Positions 1 through 6,788 of a DNA stretch of 10,606 nt are shown here, one piece after another. Made by a program: the position numbers and the translations under genes. The DNA is from Podochytrium sp. JEL0797 (lineage: Eukaryota; Chytridiomycota; Chytridiomycetes; Chytridiales; Chytriomycetaceae). The DNA lies in contig JADGJG010000947.1 of the NCBI GenBank assembly GCA_027596195.1, forward strand, positions 1-10,606, written 5' to 3'. Position 1 is the first letter of the stretch, and each line of letters starts with the position of its first letter. Below the pieces are notes generated by a model. That model had not been told where the DNA came from. It was given only the letters and a program-made list of their open reading frames with translations, and made no database searches.

Positions 1-186
1 GGCGGATCTGTTGCGGTGACTGCGGGGTCGGCTTGATCGTGGCTTCCCCAGCGGATCGCTGATTGAAGGCATATTAGGGCCAGCAACAGGTTGGAGGGAA
101 GAAGAAGGAGGGTATAACATACTGGCAGTACGCCCTGGTGGTGGCAGATGGGCTGCGGCGGCTGTGGCGGTGGTTTGGGTTGGCAT
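1..186 (-). CDS. Possible N-terminal exon of an unknown Pro/Ser/Ala-rich protein, cut by the window edge
   Basis: A minus-strand frame opens with ATG at 186-184 and stays open for 62 codons to the window edge. It begins MPTQTTATAAAAHLPPPG and continues with Ser, Pro and Arg-rich stretches, typical of a disordered N-terminus. All three plus-strand frames hit stops within the first 60 bases or so. One other minus frame is also open here, so openness alone is weak evidence. There is no recognisable domain and I assign no function. The upstream side (187-323) holds the hairpin cluster and then a truncated receptor exon, so the promoter would lie in rearranged DNA. Codon composition and the ATG favour this frame, but it could be chance. 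Confidence 0.35.
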   Translation of the reverse strand, partial: MPTQTTATAAAAHLPPPGRTASMLYPPSSSLQPVAGPNMPSISDPLGKPRSSRPRSHRNRSA

Positions 187-237
187 TGGAAAACCTCACA
201 CCTCGATTTTTGTTTGGTCGAAGGATTTTTTGATTTT

Positions 238-314
238 CCTCACCTTTTTCGATCCCAGGCCTCGAAAAAGGTGAGGTGAGGAGCGTGAAAATTTTTTCCT
301 CACCTCACCTTTTT
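238..314. repeat. Two overlapping perfect inverted repeats (alternative hairpins)
   Basis: Arm 238-252 (CCTCACCTTTTTCGA) is perfectly complementary to 262-276, with a 9-nt loop. A second pair, 265-281 (AAAAAGGTGAGGTGAGG) and 298-314, is a perfect 17-bp inverted repeat with a 16-nt loop. The two pairs share the segment 265-276, so only one hairpin can form at a time. The cluster ends about 10 nt before receptor copy A loses its homology at 323/324. It is not part of the receptor repeat unit. It could be a transposon footprint, a scar of repair at the breakpoint, or a regulatory stem-loop for the gene at 1-186; the sequence does not decide. Confidence 0.8.
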
Positions 315-323
315 CTGTCGACC

Positions 324-449
324 CGCAAACAGGCACTTTCCGGCCGGTTTCCCCCACACGTCCGAAATCACCAAGAACCCGATCGCGTTCGTGATGATGG
401 CTGTGAGCCCAGTGTAGAGGAGGTTGAGGACGACTTCGAGGTATCCCAT
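324..449 (-). pseudogene. Truncated copy A of the seven-transmembrane gene (start of exon 1 only)
   Basis: From ATG at 449-447 this encodes the same first residues as copies B and C: MGYLEVVLNLLYTGLTAI and onward through GKPAGKCLFA, about 42 codons covering membrane segment 1 and the start of segment 2. Homology stops abruptly at 323/324. The frame then reads about seven unrelated residues and a TGA inside the hairpin cluster. The second half of exon 1, the intron and exon 2 are missing. The retained codons match B and carry no stop or frameshift, so the truncation looks recent. The upstream spacer and the conserved 27-nt block are still present, so it may still be transcribed. A GTGAGG just past the break could act as a splice donor, but no receptor exon follows. 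Confidence 0.8.
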
Positions 450-740
450 CGATTTATAGTTCAAAGGTGGGGTTCGTTAATCGCGGTTGGGCGAAAGATT
501 TATGAAAGATTTGCCTCGCCAAAAAAAACAATTTTTCTTCTTCTTTTTTATTCAGAGACTCATGGCAGATTCTGACCGCGAAAGTAATCCCCTCCTGCTC
601 ATATGATTCGCACAGGGGGTGGGGGAAAAGTTGGCGATAAAGGCGGTTGAAAAGTTAATGGTGGAAAAAAAATAGAGAATTCACAAATAAAACCATTGCA
701 TAGCAAAAAAGTAAATAGCCGAAGAAAAACAACGTTGTTT
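450..740. other. Spacer between truncated copy A and gene B
   Basis: This spacer contains no supported gene. It is alignable along its length with the spacer at 1801-2092, with many small indels in A-rich runs. It should hold the promoter side of copy A and the 3' untranslated end of gene B. Short open frames on both strands here are not conserved between the two spacers. Confidence 0.7.
473..499 (-). promoter_or_regulatory. Conserved 27-nt block upstream of copy A start
   Basis: On the plus strand it starts TTCGTTAATCGCGGTTGG and ends GCGAAAGAT. It lies 24 nt upstream of the ATG of copy A and has one mismatch (G for A) relative to copies B and C. It could be a promoter or 5' UTR element. 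A role is inferred only from conservation and fixed spacing. Confidence 0.45.
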
Positions 741-1800
741 TCATTCCTTCGAATCACGTAGCCCACCCAACAAAGGTTTCGATGCTCCAACAATTAGTGA
801 TGGTTTTACTGGACTGATTGGCGATGTCACCGCCCCCGCGACGGCAGTCGAAGGTCTCGCATTGTTTCCGCTTTTTCCAGCACGCGAATTAACTTGACCA
901 CCCGTTTCACGCTTACTGCCTCTCTTGCTCTTGATCCAAATCAAATACAACGGCAACGACGCATCCAACGGCATACTCACAACCGAACTCACGTTCAAAA
1001 TCGTCAACCACGGGTCCTGACTCTGATCAATTCCCGCGGCTCCAGGCACAATGGTGATGAACACGGAAATGATTTGTTGAATCGTGCACATGATGGCACA
1101 CATTTGGAGAACCTTGGTGACTTCACTCGTATCCTTGGCGGTCGCGAGACGCGTTCTCGCAGCTTGGAAGTAGGCGGTCCATTTGATAATGAGGACGAGG
1201 AGGGCAAAGATTGACGTCCATCCGAAAGAGTAGATGATGATTTGGAGTTTATTGGCGTCTGGGTTGGAAACGAAGAGGTAGTCTGGGCGGATGAGGACTT
1301 GGGTCTCGGAAGCGATGGCGGTGATGGCGGTGAGGACACAGATGAAAGAGATGAGAACGAGGGTTCTGTTGAGGTAGGTGTGGTTGGTGACGATGAACTG
1401 GATGGAGAGGAAGCTGTTGACGGCGGAGGAGTCCATGTACATCACTGAAGTTAACAGCGCGTATAAAGCTTTTTATAAGACTTTGATATTAGAAGCGCTC
1501 CTATAGATATCGCGTAAAAATCGACATTTACTCACTGAGCGCGTTTTTGCTATAACACTCAAGAAATTTGGTACACAGCACAAACGGAACGCGATAATCT
1601 TCCAGTGAAACGAGAAGGGAAAACCCGTTCAATGTTTCCTCACACAAGCAGTACAAGAGATCGTGCACAAACAGCGCAAACAGGCACTTTCCGGCCGGTT
1701 TCCCCCACACGTCCGAAATCACGAGGAACCCGATCGCGTTCGTGATGATGGCTGTGAGACCAGTGTAGAGGAGGTTGAGGACGACTTCGAGGTATCCCAT
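741..1800 (-). CDS. Seven-transmembrane receptor-like protein, copy B (2 exons, 330 aa)
   Basis: Exon 1 is 1536-1800, the intron 1469-1535 (67 nt, donor GTGAGT) and exon 2 741-1468 with stop TGA at 743-741. The start is the ATG at 1800; an in-frame TAA lies shortly upstream. Seven hydrophobic segments are visible at roughly residues 6-31, 38-66, 84-116, 124-142, 163-189, 207-230 and 242-267. A basic Ser/Gly-rich C-tail of about 60 residues follows (KSKRGSKRE), as expected on the cytosolic side. The topology suggests a G-protein-coupled-receptor-like plasma membrane protein. I see no diagnostic DRY or NPxxY motif and do not recognise the family, so ligand and coupling are unknown. A nearer acceptor at 1445 is also in frame and would drop eight residues. 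I prefer 1469 because the extra stretch TLYALLTS is conserved in copy C through synonymous changes only. B is one unit of a tandem array and faces copy C's 3' end. Confidence 0.85.
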
Positions 1801-2092
1801 CGATTTATAGTTCAAAGCTGTGTTTCGTTAATCGCGGTTGGACGAAAGATATATGAAAGATTTACTTTACCAAAAGAAGACAATTTTTTTCTTGATTCAG
1901 AGACTGAACTCGCCCAGAAGGAGGTAGAGTCTGGCCACGAAAATAATATCTTCCTGCGCATATGATTCGCATCGGGGGTGGGGAAAAAGTGGCATAAAAA
2001 AATGAAAAGTTTATAGTGGAAAAAAAAGAGAATTCACAAATAAAACCATTGCATAGCAAAAAAGCAAACAGCCAAAGAAAACAACGTTGTTT
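1801..2092. other. Spacer between gene C and gene B
   Basis: The 292-nt spacer is homologous to 450-740. It holds the promoter/5' leader of gene B (including the conserved block at 1824-1850) and the 3' end of gene C. It is rich in A-runs on the plus strand. No gene is supported. Confidence 0.7.
1824..1850 (-). promoter_or_regulatory. Conserved 27-nt block upstream of gene B
   Basis: This block is identical to the one before gene C (3157-3183) and differs at one base from copy A. It sits 24 nt upstream of the ATG. In gene B an in-frame TAA falls within it, so it is not translated as part of the receptor. It is therefore a candidate promoter or 5' UTR element. Confidence 0.5.
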
Positions 2093-3134
2093 TCATTCCT
2101 TCGAATCGCGTAACCCAGCCAACAAAGGTTTTGATGCTCCAGCAAATGATGGTTTTGCAGGACTGATAGGCACCACCCCCGCAGCAGTCGACGCCCTCAC
2201 ATTATTTCCGCTTTTCCCAGCATGAGAATTAACTTGACCACCCGTTTCACGCTTACTGCCTCTCTTGCTCTTGATCCAAATCAAATACAACGGCAACGAC
2301 GCGTCCAACGGCATACTCACAACCGAACTCACGTTCAAAATCGTCAACCACGGGTCCTGACTCTGATCAATTCCAGCAGCCCCTGGCACAATCGTGATGA
2401 ACACGGAAATGATTTGCTGGATCGTACACATGATGGCACACATTTGGAGAACCTTGGTGACTTCGCTCGTATCCTTGGCGGTCGCGAGACGCGTTCTCGC
2501 GGCTTGGAAGTAGGCCGTCCATTTGATGATGAGGACGAGGAGGGCAAAGAGGGAGGTCCATCCGAACGAGTAGATGATGATTTCGAGTTTTTTGGCGTCG
2601 GGATTCGACACGAAGAGGTAGTCTGGGCGGATGAGGACTTGGGTCTCGGAGGCGATGGCGGTGATGGCCGTGAGGACACAAATGAAGGAGATTGTGACGA
2701 GAGTTGTGTTGAGGTAAGTGTTGTTGGTGACAATGAACTGGATGGAGAGAAAACTGTTGACGGCGGAGGAATCCATGTACATCACCGAGGTTAACAGTGC
2801 ATATAAAGCTGTTTATAAGACTTCAGTTTGTGCGTTCGATAAAACGCGTAAAAATTGAAATGTTCTCACTGAGCGCGTTTTTGCTATAACACTCAAGAAA
2901 CTTTGTACACAGCACAAACGGAACGCGATAATCTTCCAATGAAACGAGAAGCGAAAACCCTTTCAAAGTTTCCTCGCAGAGGCAGTACAAGAGGTCGTGC
3001 AGGAACAACGCAAACAGGCACTTTCCGGCGGGTTTGCCCCACACGTCCGAAATCACCAAGAACCCGATCGCGTTCGTGATGATGGCTGTGAGCCCAGTGT
3101 AGAGGAAATTGAGGGCGACTTCGAGGTATCCCAT
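2093..3134 (-). CDS. Seven-transmembrane receptor-like protein, copy C (2 exons, 326 aa)
   Basis: Exon 1 is 2870-3134, the intron 2809-2869 (61 nt, donor GTGAGA, acceptor AAACAG) and exon 2 2093-2808. It is the tandem paralogue of copy B and has the same seven hydrophobic segments. Exon 1 differs at four residues (A/V, F/L, L/V, K/N) and the region from segment 5 to the end of segment 7 is almost identical. Changes cluster in the loop after segment 3 (NNTYLNTTLVT against NHTYLNRTLVL) and in the C-tail, which is four residues shorter. The loop change creates two possible N-glycosylation sequons (NNT, NTT). The alternative acceptor present in B (TTCAG) is mutated to CTCGG here, so only the longer form is possible. 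An in-frame upstream extension to an ATG at 3242 exists, but it is not shared with B, so MGYLEV is taken as the start. It is likely a plasma membrane receptor; the ligand is unknown. Confidence 0.85.
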
Positions 3135-3156
3135 TGATTTTCGGATTCTGCGATTG

Positions 3157-3183
3157 TTCGTTAATCGCGGTTGGACGAAAGAT
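3157..3183 (-). promoter_or_regulatory. Conserved 27-nt block upstream of gene C
   Basis: All 27 positions match the block before gene B, at 23 nt from the ATG instead of 24. The 22-23 nt between block and ATG, and the DNA beyond the block, do not match B. This makes the block stand out as selected sequence or as the end of the duplicated unit. Confidence 0.5.
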
Positions 3184-3263
3184 TTACAAAAAACTTTTTC
3201 TTTGCAATAAAACACAGAAAACTCGTTGCATGAATAGGACATTTATAAAAATAGAATGAGGGG

Positions 3264-3269
3264 TTTATT
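3264..3269 (-). terminator. AATAAA poly(A) signal for the CFAP92-like gene
   Basis: On the minus strand AATAAA occurs 16 nt after the TAA stop at 3285. Position and sequence fit a eukaryotic polyadenylation signal. The gap to the start of receptor gene C is only 150 nt, so the transcript would have to end here or overlap the receptor promoter. Confidence 0.45.
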
Positions 3270-3284
3270 TCGATGAGGAAAATG

Positions 3285-6200
3285 TTATATATCCACCTTC
3301 CCGATTTCGAGCTGAAACTGTCTGCTGTATGAATAACAAACATCCTTCCGCATTTTCTTTCTGATTTTTTCGAGGGCCAATCGTGTGCTGCTCTCCTTCT
3401 GCATGCTATAATTAAAGATCCCGTCCGCATTGTATGGCGCCCTTTCTCGCGGTTGAGCAACAGAGAGAACCTGGATTTTTGAATGCTCCAATTTTTTCTT
3501 TTTGCCCTCGTTTGAAATCATGGGTGCCCTCTTAGAGATTCCGGGGATGGAAATATTCTTGAACGTTGGTTCCGCTGGAACAGTAGGAAGTGTGACGGGT
3601 GTGACTGGAACGGTCACTTGACGCTCATGGTTGAGCAACGCGAGCAATGGATTCAACGGACGTGTCATAATGCCGAATGTATCCGCAAGAGAGAGAAGAG
3701 ATTTTCGGGATGGGTAGTACGCTCTCTTCTTGCTCGTATTTTCAATCAAAAATTGCATGGACTTGAGCTGCGAAAAATAATGATTACCATTCAGGCATTC
3801 ACACACGTGTGGAGTAAAAGAAATGAACCTTGTTTAACCACATCAAGCTCTTGAACGCTCTCTCAGGAATAACATCCTTCACATAAATTCTCGGCGCAGA
3901 AATGTATGCCTCGAGCGGTGTTCCAAACTCGCATCGAACCACTCGCGCGTCTTGTCTGTCATTCCCCAAATCCCATATTCGCTCCGTGAAACTTGCATCT
4001 GGATCAAATTGAAACACAGTTTTGCAGTCGTATTCTTGGTTGTTTTGCAGTTGCGTCAACGCGTTTTTGAGCTTTGAGATGGCACCCGCTCGAAGACCTT
4101 CGAGGATGTGAATTCGATCAATCGGGTCGGTGAAAATGAGGCCGCTTATGTAATCGTCTGTTTTGGAAAGGGATTCTTCTTCGTTCGTGGATTGGAGTGA
4201 GGTGAGAGCCAGGTTTTCGGATGTGATGATGGAATCAATCGTATCGCGAAGCAGATCATTGTTAACCCTGCTCTCGTACCTCAGTAATTCAAAGCTAAAC
4301 CAGATGAAAATGCATTGTTTTACCTGCTGAAAACAACCACGCGTCCAAACACCTTTTCATCGTCCTCTGCTGCCACGTCCATTCCGCTTAGCGTTGTATC
4401 CGGGTTCACAAGGTCCCCAAACGTCTGACACTCAATCACGAGATTTGTGCCATACTCCATCCAATGGGCGGCAGGGAACGATGAGCTGTTCTTGTACCCA
4501 TGGCTACGACGCGTTCGGGCTGAGCTGGGGAGAACCGGAGCCCGAAGGCGAGTGATGGCGGGCCCCGCGGAGAGGAATTCTTTGAGGTTGAAAGACGCTA
4601 CTCTGTGGAGGTAAAAAATCTCTCGTCAGACCCAAAGACGAACTGGCCAAGGGGGCTAAATGCTTTTACCCGTAGGGTCCCAAGTCGAAAGCCAACCCAT
4701 CATCATCCACCTCCAAACTCTTCCCATCATCTTTGGTACCTAAATTTTCTTTCTTCTTGCGTTTCGGAATTCGATCATAAATCTTGACCACCAACTCCTC
4801 ACTCCCCACCCGCTCCTGCAGCTCTCTCGCATCCAGTAGCCCCGCAAACACGACATGCCGAGTTCCGAACGCCGCGACACGCGCATGCTTACTGTTGACG
4901 CAGACTTCATGTACGTGTTTGTCGTTAAAGAATTGAAAGTTGGCGGTCGTGGGGAGACAGTGGGTGTCGAGGTCAATGTAGGAGACAGGGGTGCGCGGCA
5001 TGTTTTCGATGGTGAGGAGGGATATAGAGATTGGGTTGAGGAGGTGGAGGAGATGCGGGCTGAGGAGTGGGGTGTCAAGTGTTAACCTGGCGTTTTTGTT
5101 TTTCAATACGAGCGATTTTGAAAATTTAGCTCTCACATTGATTTGAGCGAGATCATTCCATCCACTGGACTTTCAAGAGTCCCATTCACAGCGAGACTTC
5201 CGCAAAACAAATTGGTCAAGTCGATTTTCATCCTGCCCACGAGGATTCTGCGCGTTTCGAGCACATATCGCTTCTTTTGCGGAGGAGTCACTTTCCCCTT
5301 CTTTTTTTTGCTATTGTTGCTGCTCGTGTTAGTGGTGGTTCCACCCGTCGTAGTGGTTGTGTTTCCACCCGTTGTGGTAGTGTTGGTATTGCTATTGGAT
5401 ACACTCGCCGCGTCGTTTGGTTCGATGTGATTCAGATGTGGCAATGATTTCGGTTGATGCTTCTCAAACACAGTCTTCATTCCATAAGCTTCGTGAACCA
5501 CGCTCGCTCTCGCGGACTTGAGTGCCGCGCCCGCACTTCCAGGCCTCTTGATCAATTTGGGCCGCATCCCGCTGAGATCCGGAGGTGGTGGCATGTGCAC
5601 GGGCCCGTTGCTCCCCGGTCGCGCATGTTGAAGCGTCGCAAGGGGGCTTTCGCAGTGATGAGGAGAGGGTGGGGTTTTGGGACGCAGGAGGGAGAGGTTG
5701 ATGAGGGATTGTGCTGAACGCGTTCGCAGCATGGAGCCTTCACTAGCGCGACGCATGTGTTTTTCGGGGTGGTCGTAGTGATGAGGGTGTGGTGTTTCGT
5801 GGTAGTGATGAGTGGTATTTAGATCCAAACCGTTTTCTTCTCCGGTGGTGGCTCCACTGGCGGTTGTGGCGCGGGACAAAGGGCGGGAGGCGGAGATGAG
5901 GTCTTTGGAGGAAATGGAATTGGATTGGTTGTGTATTGCGTCAGTTTTGGACGCGTGGGAGTTGGCGAGGAGGGCTTGGATTGCTTTGAGGCGCTGTTTT
6001 TGCTGTTTGGCAGTCAAACCCGAGTCGGCAAGACTAATGTGATTCGTTTTTCATTCAGCAAATCTTGAGAACTTGTTTTATGCAAGCCTCACCTTGCATC
6101 CAGCATATCGCTTAACCCGTAATCTTCGAGAAGCTCACGAGTGATTCCACTTTTCTTTTCCACTTCGACTTTTACAATCTCATAAACACCAATTTCAATC

Positions 6201-6562
6201 TGCTGTTGCTGCGTGAGTAAAGAAACGGCCAAATCCTTTGTGATGTCGATTTCGTGCGTGGTTTGCCAAGTCATGGGAGCGGGTGGAATCGGGGCTTTGT
6301 CAGTTTTAGGCACTTCGGGCTGCGAAAAGATGGAACTTTTCGCGTCCATGACTTGGGCGCCTTGAATTGAATATTGCAGCTGGAAGGACCGCCTATCATC
6401 TGCTGCATTGGTGACCGGAACAGTGTTGGCGCCGACTTGAGCCTTAGCCTTGGTTTTCGGAATAGTGGAAACAGCAACTGGGGCTTCCTTTTCACGAGGA
6501 ATGAGCTGATGGGTTGCAGACAGTATGAACCGCACAATGTGGGTCGGTGGGGGGGATTTCAT
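3285..6562 (-). CDS. CFAP92/FAP92-like cilia- and flagella-associated protein (6 exons, about 998 aa)
   Basis: Exons are 6093-6562, 5137-6033, 4670-5086, 4324-4602, 3829-4279 and 3285-3767. Introns are 59, 50, 67, 44 and 61 nt, and all junctions keep frame (2997 nt). The start is the ATG at 6562; the frame extends further upstream only through TTG. Visible parts are a beta-rich N-terminal region around residues 90-145, then a long low-complexity stretch (about 160-420, with a His-rich patch and Thr/Gly/Asn runs before KKKKGK). A conserved C2-like core follows (LNPISISLLTIENMP, then VVFAGLLDARELQERVG and LVVKIYDR). A second block has GVASFNLKEFLSAGP and EYGTNLVIECQTFGDL, and the C-terminal part has IHILEGLRAGAISKL. 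This order recalls the CFAP92 (KIAA1257) family of axonemal proteins, a match made from memory and therefore provisional. Two junctions are uncertain: the fourth intron could be 29 nt (4295-4323) instead of 44, and the last donor is a weak GTTCAT. Gene structure is well supported; identity is moderate. Confidence 0.75.
5311..5400. repeat. Low-complexity Thr/Asn/Gly/Ser-coding repeat within the CFAP92-like gene
   Basis: On the plus strand an imperfect unit of about 21-24 bp, GTGGTTnnnTTCCACCCGT, occurs twice (5331-5375) within a GTG/GTT-rich tract. Read on the coding strand it gives Thr and Gly runs (TTTTGGNTTTTTGG) followed by Ser/Asn and a Lys run. It is a disordered linker between conserved regions and probably varies in length among strains through replication slippage. 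Confidence 0.7.
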
Positions 6563-6788
6563 TGCGGTTGTTACTGAAAACGTGTGGAACAATGGGAATC
6601 AGAAAAAAAAGAGGAGGTGGATATGATCGTTATGAAACGGGATTATAAAAGAGTCTGCACGTTCGCGCATGCGGATTCATGACGTTTGCAAAGCAATTCG
6701 CGTTAGAGTTATCGGTTCGCCAGGAGAGATGTGTCGCGATGTGAATCAAAAAGGCGCGAGTTTCCATTGTCCCGAGTTTTAAAATAAA
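6563..6788. promoter_or_regulatory. Divergent intergenic region between CFAP92-like gene and HK1
   Basis: This 226-nt gap separates two start codons that face away from each other, so it should hold both promoters. A TATAAAA lies at 6644-6650 on the plus strand, 139 nt before the HK1 ATG. A purine-rich run (6601-6619) would be pyrimidine-rich on the other strand. On the minus side a TTTTCAG lies just 5' of the CFAP92-like start and could be an acceptor for a leader intron. No experimental start sites are available. Confidence 0.5.
6669..6782 (+). promoter_or_regulatory. Upstream ORFs in the presumed HK1 leader
   Basis: An ATG at 6669 opens a 37-codon frame ending in TAA at 6780-6782, only six nt before the HK1 start. 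A second in-frame ATG at 6729 gives a 17-codon version. In another frame an ATG at 6679 reads 21 codons to TGA at 6742-6744, and its last codon is itself an ATG-TGA start-stop pair. If transcription starts upstream of these, they could restrain translation of the kinase. This depends on the transcription start, which is not known. Confidence 0.25.

Larger units (their letters stand above)
324..3183 (-). repeat. Tandem array, unit about 1.34 kb, three copies (A partial, B, C)
   Basis: The start codons of the three copies lie at 449, 1800 and 3134, giving offsets of 1351 and 1334. Similarity covers exon 1, exon 2, the 3' end and, between A and B, the whole spacer. Examples are the shared blocks at about 575-740 and 1930-2092, with TCATATGATTCGCA and GAGAATTCACAAATAAAACC. 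The intron bodies are the least similar part. This is a head-to-tail segmental duplication with the break at 323/324 on the left. The upstream side of C differs from A and B beyond the conserved block, so C carries the original outer flank. Confidence 0.9.

Noticed and set aside
276..575. Plus-strand frame of 99 codons, with a related one at 1663-1965
   Set aside because: Antisense to receptor exon 1 and its upstream spacer. The similarity between them only reflects the tandem duplication, and the sequence is charged with no domain.
2222..2794. 190-codon plus-strand open frame, with a similar shorter one at 894-1214
   Set aside because: Both are antisense to exon 2 of the receptor genes. The frame is not kept between the two copies (stops and starts differ), while the minus frame shows synonymous divergence and membrane segments.
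324..3183. CRISPR-like or mobile element explanation for the repeats
   Set aside because: The unit is 1.34 kb with a spliced gene inside, no transposase or reverse transcriptase, no terminal repeats around the units and no target-site duplications seen.
2823..3242. N-terminal extension of receptor C to an ATG at 3242
   Set aside because: The extra residues are not shared by copies A and B, and B has an in-frame stop there; MGYLEV is the common start.
5143..5430. Plus-strand Val/Leu-rich frame that looks like membrane segments
   Set aside because: It is the antisense of the Thr/Gly/Asn repeat of the CFAP92-like gene; ACC/GGT codons read backwards give Val and Gly, so the hydrophobicity is a composition effect.
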